The notes beneath the pieces were generated by a model. It ran no database searches and had not been told where the DNA came from. It saw only the letters and a list, made by a program, of their open reading frames with translations. The position numbers and the translations under genes are program-made. From contig JAISRI010000019.1 of NCBI GenBank assembly GCA_031273735.1, positions 1 through 22,210 on the forward strand: DNA of 22,210 nt. The letters run 5' to 3'. Below, in pieces: positions 1-7,988 of the stretch. This stretch comes from Helicobacteraceae bacterium. Lineage in GTDB: Bacteria; Campylobacterota; Campylobacteria; Campylobacterales; SZUA-545. Within the stretch, counting starts at the first letter, position 1. Every line of letters starts with the position of its first letter.

Positions 1-186
1 CTCGTACCCTCTTTAGCGATTAGCGGCGGATCGGTTTATATTATGCCGTCGATCACGGTAGCCTACTATAACCGATTTGTCGCGCCCAAAGAGGCGATCG
101 ACCGCAACGACTATTTAGAGGAGCGACGCGAAACCCTAGATCGCCTATTAGACAAAAACAGATGCAAAAAGGATATAAAACGTTAG
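1..186 (+). CDS. 3' end of an unidentified gene (partial)
   Basis: An open frame enters from the left edge and ends at TAG 184-186, giving 61 residues. The visible part begins with a fairly hydrophobic stretch (LAISGGSVYIMPSITVAYY) and ends in a strongly charged tail rich in Arg, Lys, Asp and Glu (LEERRETLDRLLDKN), which suggests a membrane-associated protein with a cytoplasmic C-terminus. I do not recognise the family. It overlaps the proposed start of the AAA+ ATPase by 25 bases, which suggests one operon with translational coupling. It could be a chance frame, but the absence of stops and the codon use resembling the neighbouring genes favour a real gene. Confidence 0.6.
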   Translation, partial: LVPSLAISGGSVYIMPSITVAYYNRFVAPKEAIDRNDYLEERRETLDRLLDKNRCKKDIKR

Positions 187-1913
187 AACCTTTAATGGAT
201 TTTATCGAAGCTAGCAACGTAGAAGATTGCGCGATTTTTCCGCAACTTAAATGTTCTAAAGAGGAGGCGCAACTGCTTAGATTAGTAACCCGCTCCTATT
301 TGGAAGGCACAAGCGAGATTGGCGTTTTTAATCTACTTGTTAGCGCTTATGAAAAAGAGAAAATGGGTTACATAACGCGGATCAACGAAGTGAGAAATCT
401 AATCAATCTAGGCTGGATCACTTTAAGCGGTTTTCATCAAGGGCGAACAAACGAAATTATATCGCTTGAATTGTTGCATCAATCGGTTTGTCTTTCGGCG
501 ACTTTTATGAAGTTGTTAGAGGACGGAAATCTTGAAGTTCAGCTACCCGAAGTTAAGCCCTATAACGATCATCTCGAATATCTGCAAGACGAATTTTTGC
601 GCGTCGATCTCTACCAAAAACTCGCGCTTATACGTCGAAGTTACGATCCGACGACCCCAAGTTTTAGGCATATTAAAAGTCGAATCGCTCTGCTGGAAAA
701 TCAAATAAAAGCTCGCGTTTTAGCCTCTAAAGAGTCGCCAAAACTCGTGAAGTATTTTAAGGATCGTCGCTTTGACGAAAAGGAGCAGATTATTTTTTTA
801 GCGCTATTAAAAGAGGAGTATAGCGGAGACGACGACAATCTTAGAGATATGAACGCTTTAATAGAAATTATCAGTTTCGACGATTACGATAAGATCAAAA
901 ATCGAAGTTTGCTAGAAGAAAACTCGCCGTTGATTGAAAAGGGCGTGATCGATTACAACGAGGTTTTAACCCCATTCGGAGGTATTAGCCGATCGTTTTA
1001 TATTGTTGAGGACGCGTTAAAAGAGATCATACGTCCTAATAGAACAAAGAAGCAAAAGGTTAAGCTCGATTCTTTGATCAAGGAACAAGAGATTTTTGAG
1101 CTTATCGATCCAAAAACCTCATTAGACGACGTAGTTTTACATAAAGAAACGCGATCGGTATTAGATAATATCGTTAAACAAATGGACGGCGCGGCGGCGC
1201 GGCGGCTAAAAGAGTGGGGAATTAAGAGCAAATCTCGCGGAATCGACGCAAAGATTATCTTCCACGGAGCGCCCGGCACGGGCAAAACGCTAACCGCGCT
1301 TTCGATCGCTAAAACGCTTAAAAAAAGAGTGATTAGTTTCGACTGCTCTAAAATACTATCAATGTATGTCGGCGAAAGCGAAAAAAATACGCGCAATATA
1401 TTCGACGCGTATAAAGAGATTTCCGCTAAAGCGAAAATTGAGCCGATCCTACTTTTAAACGAAGCCGATCAGTTTTTATCGGGGCGAGTTTCAAGCGTAA
1501 GCGGTAGCGCGGAAAAGATGCACAATCAAATGCAAAATATCTTTTTAGAACAGATCGAGCGCTTTGAGGGGATACTGATCGCCACAACCAATTTGATCGA
1601 CAATATCGATCCCGCTTTTTCGCGCAGATTCGACTATAAGATAAAGTTTGAAAAACCAAGCGAATCCGAAAGGTTAGAGATATGGAAAAAACTCTTTCCA
1701 AAAAACGCGCCGATCGCAAAGGATTTGCGCCTTGAAGCATTGGCTAAATATCAGCTAACGGGCGCGCAGATTTCGCTTGCGATCAAAAACGCCGCAATGC
1801 TTGTGGCGGCGGATAGAGAGGGCGAATTTAATACGGAGGTTTTTACGGCGGTAATTAAAAAAGAGTTAAGCGGCGCGTTCGGCGACGAAAAAACGTTAGG
1901 TTTTTTATCGTGA
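162..1913 (+). CDS. AAA+ family ATPase, 583 aa
   Basis: This is a P-loop ATPase of the classical AAA (FtsH/CDC48-like) group. The N-terminal ~330 residues are mostly helical and not recognised. The AAA module follows: Walker A GAPGTGKT at residues 369-376, a Walker B-type strand PILLLNEAD with NEAD at 433-436, a sensor-1 stretch IATTN, and the arginine-finger region DPAFSRRFD. The Walker B position reads Asn-Glu where most AAA proteins have Asp-Glu; I recall the same NEAD form in a bacterial AAA subfamily, so it need not mean loss of activity. No transmembrane segment is evident, so it is probably a cytoplasmic remodelling ATPase. The start at 162 lacks a clear ribosome site; ATG 195 is an alternative. 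The stop overlaps the GTG of the methyltransferase (GTGA). Its substrate is unknown, and a link to the downstream restriction system is only suggested by position. Confidence 0.85.
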   Translation: MQKGYKTLEPLMDFIEASNVEDCAIFPQLKCSKEEAQLLRLVTRSYLEGTSEIGVFNLLVSAYEKEKMGYITRINEVRNLINLGWITLSGFHQGRTNEIISLELLHQSVCLSATFMKLLEDGNLEVQLPEVKPYNDHLEYLQDEFLRVDLYQKLALIRRSYDPTTPSFRHIKSRIALLENQIKARVLASKESPKLVKYFKDRRFDEKEQIIFLALLKEEYSGDDDNLRDMNALIEIISFDDYDKIKNRSLLEENSPLIEKGVIDYNEVLTPFGGISRSFYIVEDALKEIIRPNRTKKQKVKLDSLIKEQEIFELIDPKTSLDDVVLHKETRSVLDNIVKQMDGAAARRLKEWGIKSKSRGIDAKIIFHGAPGTGKTLTALSIAKTLKKRVISFDCSKILSMYVGESEKNTRNIFDAYKEISAKAKIEPILLLNEADQFLSGRVSSVSGSAEKMHNQMQNIFLEQIERFEGILIATTNLIDNIDPAFSRRFDYKIKFEKPSESERLEIWKKLFPKNAPIAKDLRLEALAKYQLTGAQISLAIKNAAMLVAADREGEFNTEVFTAVIKKELSGAFGDEKTLGFLS

Positions 1914-2920
1914 TCGATAAAAAAACATATAGAGCGCCGCGAAACCGTACGCTTGTTTTAGATAAAAACGAAACGGAACGTTTGCGATCGAAGTTATTAT
2001 ATGTCTCGAATTCGGATAAGTTATCGCAAGATATAGTAATCGATAAGATTATATGCGCGGATCTCTTTGATATTATCAATAATTTGCCCAAACAATTTGC
2101 CGATCTTATCGTTCTTGATCCTCCGTATAACCTAAATAAAGATTTTCACGGATTAAGGTTTAATCAACTAAGCGATGAAAACTACTACAAATATCTACAA
2201 AAATGGTTTGACAAGATTCTAAAAACGCTTAAACCAAACGGCTCAATATATCTATGCGGCGATTGGAAAAACTCCCATATTTTGTATCAAGTAGCGCGTC
2301 AATTTTTGACCGTTAGAAATCGCGTTACGTGGCAGAGAGAAAAAGGGCGCGGCGCAAAGGCAAATTGGAAAAACGCTTGCGAGGATATATGGTTTGCGAC
2401 GCTTGGCGAGGATTACTATTTTGATATTGACGCGGTTAAACAAAAACGCAAGGTAATAGCGCCTTATCGCGTTAATGGCGCGCCAAAAGATTGGCAGGAG
2501 AGCGCCGAAGGCGCTTTTAGGCTTACCTATCCTAGCAACTTTTGGGACGATATAACTGTACCCTATTGGTCGATGAGCGAAAACACCGATCATCCAACCC
2601 AAAAACCTGAAAAGCTAATAGCGAAACTGATTTTGGCGAGTTGCCCTAAAAACGGCGTCGTTTTCGACCCGTTTCTTGGCTCTGGAACCTCTGCCGTCGT
2701 AGCCAAAAAACTCGGTCGTAGTTTTGTTGGAATAGAGCTAAACGAAACCTATTGTCTATGGGCGCAAAAGCGCTTATTAAACTCCAATATAGATACTTCT
2801 ATACAAGGTTATAGCGACGGCGTTTTTTGGGAACGTAACTCTTTGACGTTTCAGAAAAGCGCTAAAGTAAAACCTGCTGTAAAACAGAACGATTTATTTG
2901 CGTTGAAAGTAGATATATGA
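1910..2920 (+). CDS. Site-specific DNA methyltransferase (N6-adenine or N4-cytosine, beta class)
   Basis: This enzyme transfers a methyl group from S-adenosylmethionine to an exocyclic amino group of a DNA base, protecting host sites from the partner nuclease. The catalytic motif IV DPPY is at residues 70-73 and the AdoMet-binding motif FDPFLGSGTS at 252-261. This order, catalytic motif first, is the beta class. Other hallmarks are the tryptophan-rich stretch WQREKGRGAKANWKN and the HPTQKP motif before motif I. At 336 residues it is complete. Translation starts at a GTG overlapping the ATPase stop, and the stop overlaps the ATG of the endonuclease (ATGA). DPPY is usual for N6-adenine enzymes but does not settle the target base. 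The recognition sequence cannot be read from the gene. Confidence 0.92.
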   Translation: MIDKKTYRAPRNRTLVLDKNETERLRSKLLYVSNSDKLSQDIVIDKIICADLFDIINNLPKQFADLIVLDPPYNLNKDFHGLRFNQLSDENYYKYLQKWFDKILKTLKPNGSIYLCGDWKNSHILYQVARQFLTVRNRVTWQREKGRGAKANWKNACEDIWFATLGEDYYFDIDAVKQKRKVIAPYRVNGAPKDWQESAEGAFRLTYPSNFWDDITVPYWSMSENTDHPTQKPEKLIAKLILASCPKNGVVFDPFLGSGTSAVVAKKLGRSFVGIELNETYCLWAQKRLLNSNIDTSIQGYSDGVFWERNSLTFQKSAKVKPAVKQNDLFALKVDI

Positions 2921-3567
2921 GCTCGTTATTTTTAAGCGATAGTCGTCAGTATATTGAGCAAAAGGTTTTAAGTTTGCTTAATAATGTAGATTTAATGAAT
3001 AAAAATACGCTTAATAGTCCAAGAGCTGTTGGCGACGCAATACAAAGTTTCCTTGAGGAACGGTTACATTATTGTTTTCCCGAGAATTCAATGATAAATT
3101 ATGGCGGTTCATTTGCAAGAAGATCAATGGCTGATTATGCTTTTGAAGACAAAGAAGGATATTATTACGTCATTGATTTCAAAACTCACAGCTTAGCCAC
3201 AAAATTTAATATGCCAAATATTACTTCTGTCGAACGGCTTGCCAGATTTTACAAAGATTTTAGAAATTATTTTGTTATATTGATGGTTTCATATACAATT
3301 GAAAAAAATCGCCTGTCTTTTCAAAAATGTCTTTTCGCCCCAATTGAAAGTTTCGATTGGTCATGTCTAACGCTTGGAGCATTAGGTTGGGGGCAAGTAC
3401 AGATTGCAAACGCAAATAACATTGTTATTAAGGATACTATAACGCGCAAACAATGGATGCTATCGCTATGTGATGAACTTGACGTGTTTTATCCTAATGA
3501 AATAACTAAAATTACAGATAGGATCGATTATTTTAAAAAGATTAGAACATTTTGGGAACATCAATAA
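2917..3567 (+). CDS. Probable type II restriction endonuclease, PD-(D/E)XK fold
   Basis: A 216-aa protein encoded immediately after, and overlapping, the methyltransferase. It contains an acidic residue D73 (in SMADYAF) followed 14 residues later by D87-F88-K89 (in YYVIDFKTH). This matches the D...(D/E)xK metal-binding core of PD-(D/E)XK nucleases and is seen directly in the sequence; the family assignment follows from the motif, the size and the operon. There is no signal peptide or membrane segment. Base composition is clearly more AT-rich than the flanking genes, and the gene holds only one GATC (near 3523), which suggests recent acquisition. The specificity is unknown. I could not match it to a named enzyme with confidence. 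Confidence 0.8.
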   Translation: MSSLFLSDSRQYIEQKVLSLLNNVDLMNKNTLNSPRAVGDAIQSFLEERLHYCFPENSMINYGGSFARRSMADYAFEDKEGYYYVIDFKTHSLATKFNMPNITSVERLARFYKDFRNYFVILMVSYTIEKNRLSFQKCLFAPIESFDWSCLTLGALGWGQVQIANANNIVIKDTITRKQWMLSLCDELDVFYPNEITKITDRIDYFKKIRTFWEHQ

Positions 3568-4188
3568 GTGCTTAGCGAAATCGTTAATTTTATCGTGGAT
3601 TTAGTCGCTGATATGGGTTATATCGGAATCGTCGCTATGATGTTTCTTGAAAGCAGTTTTTTTCCTTTTCCAAGCGAAGTAGCTATGATTCCCGCAGGTT
3701 ATCTTGCAAGCAAAGGCGAAATGAATATATATATCGCTATTTTTTGCGGCGTTTTGGGTAGTTTATTGGGATCGTTATTTAACTACTATTTAGCCGTTAC
3801 CTTAGGGCGCAAAGCTCTTATTCGCTACGGGCATTACGTTTTCTTTACCGAAGAGGCGATGAAAAAGGTCGAAAATTATTTCAAAGCGCACGGGCATATC
3901 TCCACCTTCAGCGGTCGTTTGATCCCCGTAGTTAGGCAATATATCTCTTTGCCTGCGGGACTCGCTAGAATGCCGATCGCGCTATTTGCTTTTTGGACGG
4001 GTTTGGGCGCGGGAATATGGATGATCGTTTTGACGCTTTTAGGTTATTTTATCGGCGCAAACGAGGAGATGATTAAGCCATATCTAAACGGCGCGATCGC
4101 TTTGGCGCTGATCTTTGTTACAATTCTTGCGATCTGCTATCTTGCTTGGCATAAACGACGTAAAAAAAGAGCGTTAAATGAACGTTAA
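3568..4188 (+). CDS. DedA family integral membrane protein
   Basis: A 206-aa polytopic inner-membrane protein of the DedA/SNARE-associated (VTT) family, which is linked to recycling of undecaprenyl-phosphate and other lipid carriers and to envelope integrity. Visible hallmarks are the N-terminal FLESSFFPFPSEVAMIPAG segment, the re-entrant region around GRKALIRYG, and the signature SGRLIPVVRQYISLPAG with conserved Arg and Gly, followed by two further hydrophobic spans and a basic C-terminus. The start is a GTG placed directly after the endonuclease stop, with no spacing. The 3' end overlaps the ABC ATPase by 11 bases. Since lipid-carrier recycling supports peptidoglycan synthesis, placement ahead of a penicillin-binding protein is sensible. 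Confidence 0.92.
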   Translation: MLSEIVNFIVDLVADMGYIGIVAMMFLESSFFPFPSEVAMIPAGYLASKGEMNIYIAIFCGVLGSLLGSLFNYYLAVTLGRKALIRYGHYVFFTEEAMKKVENYFKAHGHISTFSGRLIPVVRQYISLPAGLARMPIALFAFWTGLGAGIWMIVLTLLGYFIGANEEMIKPYLNGAIALALIFVTILAICYLAWHKRRKKRALNER

Positions 4189-4861
4189 AATTAAACTTAA
4201 AGTTTCGCTCGGCGAAAAGGCGCTGGTAGATATTGCGCTGTCGTTAGAATCCTCTTTAGGACTTGTGGGCAAAAGCGGTAGCGGTAAAAGTTTAACGCTT
4301 AAGGCTCTGATCGATATGCTTCCGCGAACTATGAGCGTCGAAAAAACGATTGACGCGCCGTTTGCGATCGAACGCGGCAAAAGCGTCGCTTTTATCCCGC
4401 AAAATCCTTTTACCGCGCTTAGTCCTATGAGCAAAATAAAAGCGCAATTTAGAGATAAAAAAGCGGCGGAGTATTTGGAGAAAACGGGACTTGGCGAATG
4501 GGCGCTAGAACGCTTTCCAGCCGAACTTAGCGGCGGGCAACTTCAGCGGGTTATCTGCGCGATCGCGCTTGCGGGACAGCCGCGACTATTGTTGCTTGAC
4601 GAGCCGACGACCGCGCTGGATTACAAAAGCAAAGGCGAAATTATCGATTTGCTTAATAAAATCAAGCAAGAGGGAGCGCAAATCCTCTTTGTTTCTCACG
4701 ACTTTTCAAGCGTAGCGGCGATTTGCGATAAAATTGCGGTTATCGATCGGGGCAAAATTATAGAAACGGGTTTGGCAAACGAACTTTTACGCGCCCCAAA
4801 GAGCGAAGAAACCAAAAAACTCGTGGAATCGGGCTTTGAAAATAGGGAGTTTAGAAAATGA
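4178..4861 (+). CDS. ABC transporter ATP-binding protein (oligopeptide/nickel-type), no permease nearby
   Basis: A 227-aa ABC ATPase. It has Walker A GKSGSGKS at residues 31-38, Q-loop IPQNP near 73-77, signature LSGGQ at 117-121, Walker B LLLLDEP with D141-E142, D-loop TTALD and H-loop SHD. The segment FIPQNPFTALSPM is typical of the OppD/DppD/NikD group. It is shorter than the usual ~260-330 residues of that group and lacks their C-terminal extension. No membrane or substrate-binding component is encoded in the window, so its partner is unknown. The gene starts inside the end of dedA and its stop overlaps the penicillin-binding protein start by 4 bases (ATGA), so it is translated as part of this operon. 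Confidence 0.88.
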   Translation: MNVKIKLKVSLGEKALVDIALSLESSLGLVGKSGSGKSLTLKALIDMLPRTMSVEKTIDAPFAIERGKSVAFIPQNPFTALSPMSKIKAQFRDKKAAEYLEKTGLGEWALERFPAELSGGQLQRVICAIALAGQPRLLLLDEPTTALDYKSKGEIIDLLNKIKQEGAQILFVSHDFSSVAAICDKIAVIDRGKIIETGLANELLRAPKSEETKKLVESGFENREFRK

Positions 4862-7023
4862 CAAAAACAAAAAAGATTCTTTTAGCTCTATGCGTTTTGG
4901 TATTGGTCGCCATAGTAACCGCAATATCGTTTGGCGCGGTTTATATCGCGCGCGGTTTGAAGGTAAATACCGATCCGCTAGTCTATTACAATCCGCAGCT
5001 GACGACGCAGGTTTTCGATCGTAACGGCGAATTGATCGCCAATCTTTTTACCGACGAAAATCGCATATACGTTCCGTTCGACAAGATTCCTTCAAGGCTT
5101 GTAGAGGCGATCGTGGCTATCGAAGATACCGCTTTTTTTGAACATCGCGGCGTTAATTTCGAGGCGATCTTCCGCGCCGTATATAAGATGATCAGAGCGG
5201 GCGAAGCGGTCGAGGGAGCAAGCACAATCACGCAACAACTTGTCAAAAATATCCTCTTGACTTCCGAAAAAAAACTTAGCCGCAAGATAGTAGAAGCCGT
5301 CGTGGCGACAAGAATCGAGCTTGCTCTAAACAAAGAGCAGATTTTGGAGCGCTACGTCAACGCGGTCTTTTTCGGACACGGTTACTACGGAGCGCGCACC
5401 GCTTCGCTAGGGTATTTTCGCAAAGAGCTTAACGAGTTAAGTCTAAAAGAGATCGCTATTTTGGCGGGTATTCCGCAATCGCCCAATAATTTCGATCCGA
5501 CAAGACGCTTCTCTGCGGCGTTATCGCGGGCAAACTTGGTGATCAAGCGAATGTATGATCTTGGCTGGATTAGCGACGCCGAATATCAGGCGGCGACTAT
5601 GGAAGTCCCGAAGATTTATAACGACACGCTAACGCGAAATCGCGCTCCATACGCGATCGACGCGATTGTCGCCGCGCTTAAAACCGACTATCCCGATCTT
5701 AAAAGCGGCGGCTACGTCGTTCATTCGACGCTGGATATTGAAATGCAGCAAGCCGCCGAAGGCGCGCTCGCGCGGGGCTATCAGGCGAACGTCAATCGAA
5801 TCGAAAGCTACTACCGCAACGAAGCGAAGCGCTACAACGAATTGCTTAAACTTAGTTCCGCCCGCGATCCGAATAGAACGCCAGAAGACACGGCGAAACT
5901 TAAAGGCGAAATAGCGGAGATCTGGAAATCTCAGGCGGCTCTGATGACAAAAATTACGCCCAACGCGGAAAACAACTATTCAAATTGGGATATTAACGAA
6001 GAAGCTCTAGGCGCTAAACTCGCGCAGTTAAACGGCGCGTTGTTAACGATCGAACCGCAAACGGGCGATCTATTGGCGATCGTAGGCGGCGTGGATTATC
6101 AAAAGAGCGTTTTTAACCGCGCTTTTCAGGCAAGAAGGCAGCTAGGAAGCGCTTTTAAGCCCTTTATCTATCTCGCCGCTTTCGATTTGGGTTATTCGCC
6201 CGCGAGTAGAATCGCCGATATTTCGCGCACTTACAGATACGCTTCTGGAGAGGACGAAGAGGAGAAGATTTGGCGTCCGACAAACTACGAAAACAACGTT
6301 GTGGGGATTATGACCGCGCGCGACGCCGTCGTTAATTCGCGCAATCTCGCGACGATCAATCTGATCGACTCGATTGGTATAAATATACTTTTTGATCAGG
6401 TAAACGCTTATCTGCCAAAACCTTTAGCGCACGATATGTCGTTTGCTTTGGGCGCGCACGATCTTAACCTTGTGGAGTTTTCCGAATACTACACGGTTAT
6501 CTCGAACTACGGCGAACGGATCAAGGCGCGCGCGGCGAGCGACGTCGTCGATCGCTTCGGCGAAAAGCGCGAGTTTGAGATTAACTCCACCGTCGTTACA
6601 AAACCAGAGCAGGCGTATCTGATGATCAACGTTTTGCAAGACGCGGTTCGTCGCGGCACGGGCAGAAGGGCGAGAGTAACAGGGATTGAGATTGCGGGCA
6701 AAACGGGGACTACCAACGACTCCCGCGACGCGTGGTTTGTGGGTATTTCGCCCGATACGCAAACGATTATATGGTTTGGCAACGACGACGATTCGCCAAT
6801 GGGAGCGTCGGCGACGGGCGGCGGTTTTAGCGCGGCGGTTTTCGCGGATTACTACAAAGAGTTAAACGGCATACGACCGGAACGAAAACGCCGCTTCGAC
6901 GTTCCCGCCGGAGTGCGCGAAATGGCGCTAGGCGACAAGCGTAAAGAGATATTTACCGAAATTAGCAAACCGCCAAAAGAGGTTCAAAACTCTCCGAGCG
7001 CCAACGACGAGATCCTGTTTTAG
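4858..7023 (+). CDS. mrcA: Class A penicillin-binding protein 1A (bifunctional glycosyltransferase/transpeptidase)
   Basis: This enzyme polymerises lipid II into glycan strands and cross-links the stem peptides at the outer face of the inner membrane. It has a short cytoplasmic N-terminus, one membrane anchor (about residues 7-30), then a GT51 glycosyltransferase domain with catalytic E89 in EDTAFFEHRG, the GASTITQQLVKN motif and the ERYVN and AGIPQSPN motifs. The transpeptidase domain has the nucleophile S431 in SAFK, a second motif SRN (in VVNSRNLAT) and K615TGT. At 721 aa it has a normal length for the family. It is the last gene of the overlapping dedA-ABC-PBP string, and its stop lies 11 bases from the convergent acyltransferase gene. 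Confidence 0.96.
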   Translation: MTKTKKILLALCVLVLVAIVTAISFGAVYIARGLKVNTDPLVYYNPQLTTQVFDRNGELIANLFTDENRIYVPFDKIPSRLVEAIVAIEDTAFFEHRGVNFEAIFRAVYKMIRAGEAVEGASTITQQLVKNILLTSEKKLSRKIVEAVVATRIELALNKEQILERYVNAVFFGHGYYGARTASLGYFRKELNELSLKEIAILAGIPQSPNNFDPTRRFSAALSRANLVIKRMYDLGWISDAEYQAATMEVPKIYNDTLTRNRAPYAIDAIVAALKTDYPDLKSGGYVVHSTLDIEMQQAAEGALARGYQANVNRIESYYRNEAKRYNELLKLSSARDPNRTPEDTAKLKGEIAEIWKSQAALMTKITPNAENNYSNWDINEEALGAKLAQLNGALLTIEPQTGDLLAIVGGVDYQKSVFNRAFQARRQLGSAFKPFIYLAAFDLGYSPASRIADISRTYRYASGEDEEEKIWRPTNYENNVVGIMTARDAVVNSRNLATINLIDSIGINILFDQVNAYLPKPLAHDMSFALGAHDLNLVEFSEYYTVISNYGERIKARAASDVVDRFGEKREFEINSTVVTKPEQAYLMINVLQDAVRRGTGRRARVTGIEIAGKTGTTNDSRDAWFVGISPDTQTIIWFGNDDDSPMGASATGGGFSAAVFADYYKELNGIRPERKRRFDVPAGVREMALGDKRKEIFTEISKPPKEVQNSPSANDEILF

Positions 7024-7034
7024 CAAGCTTCCTT

Positions 7035-7988
7035 TTAACGACGACAAAATACAAGGTTTAGCCAACGCGACGATCTAAAGAGCGGGGGGGGGGGGGGGGG
7101 GGGTAACGGTCGCGAACGAAAACGCTTGTATTCCCAGACATATTGAGATAAATCGAGGCGAATACAGGTTTCAATCGAGCGATTAAGAGCGGTTGCGGCG
7201 GTTCGCTCGTCGGAATCGTAGATTTTTGGATCGGCTTCGAGAAAGCAAAGCCTAAAACCCTTTGGCGATCGCAACGCCGCGCCGCATATTACGCTCGCGC
7301 CCGTTTTTTGCGCCGCCTTTTGCAAAAATGTCGGCGTAAGTGCTTCGATCCCAAAAAACGGCGCGAAAATCCCGCCCGCTTTTTTAGATGGTTGAGTATC
7401 GGGTAAGATTGCCGTAACCGCGCCTTTTCCAAGCTCTCTGAAAAGTTTTGCGATTCCGCGCTGATTTGCGGGCGCGGAGATCATTCCAACTTTGTCGCGC
7501 ATTTTTATCATTAGCGGCTCTAGCTCGGCGATTTTTGGCGGATCATATAGCGCGATAAAGGTTGATTTCGAGGCTAAAAAATGCCTCATCATCTCCCAAT
7601 TTCCAAGATGCGGCGCAAGCAAAATCACCCCTTTTTTAGCGGCGATCGCCTCGTCTAAAAGCGCCTCGTTTTCCACCGCTTCGACAAGCTCTAAACAGCG
7701 CTTATGATCCCACAGAGCCAAAGCGCCCATTTCGGCGGCGGTTTTAGCCGATTCTATTAAACTTTTTCTAGCTAATTTTTTGCGTTCTTTAACGTTTAGA
7801 TTTGGAAAACATATTTCAAGATTTTGAAGCGTAACTTTTTTATGGATTGTAGAAAAAAACCAACCTATCGCGGCGACAAAAACGCCCAATCTTCTAGCGT
7901 TTTTAATCGATAATAAAGCCAAAAAACGTAAAAGCCAAATAATACCAAAAATATGATAGCGATATTTGTGCGCTTTACTCTTCTTCAT
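7035..7988 (-). CDS. lpxL: Lipid A-type (LpxL/HtrB family) acyltransferase with a hypervariable poly-proline tail
   Basis: This inner-membrane enzyme adds a secondary acyl chain to a lipid A precursor. An N-terminal membrane anchor (about residues 12-45) is followed by the acyltransferase catalytic motif H127-L-G-N-W-E132 (HX4E), and the domain ends with the family-typical segment WEYKRFRSRP. Directly after that, the frame enters a run of 20 C on the coding strand, read as seven prolines (residues 296-302), then a 15-residue tail. Changing the run length would swap the tail: one frame gives Ala-Leu-stop, another RSLDRRVG-stop. The catalytic domain is kept in all three. The start codon overlaps the 3' end of the Na/Pi gene, so the two are co-transcribed. 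Which acyl position it serves cannot be told. Confidence 0.9.
   Translation of the reverse strand: MKKSKAHKYRYHIFGIIWLLRFLALLSIKNARRLGVFVAAIGWFFSTIHKKVTLQNLEICFPNLNVKERKKLARKSLIESAKTAAEMGALALWDHKRCLELVEAVENEALLDEAIAAKKGVILLAPHLGNWEMMRHFLASKSTFIALYDPPKIAELEPLMIKMRDKVGMISAPANQRGIAKLFRELGKGAVTAILPDTQPSKKAGGIFAPFFGIEALTPTFLQKAAQKTGASVICGAALRSPKGFRLCFLEADPKIYDSDERTAATALNRSIETCIRLDLSQYVWEYKRFRSRPLPPPPPPPLFRSSRWLNLVFCRR
7084..7103. repeat. Mononucleotide tract G20 (C20 in the coding strand)
   Basis: Twenty consecutive G on the given strand, inside the last part of the acyltransferase gene. Runs of this length are prone to slipped-strand mispairing and are the usual contingency tracts of Campylobacterota. 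The exact count is uncertain because sequencing and assembly often misjudge such runs, and the real population is probably mixed. Confidence 0.97.
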
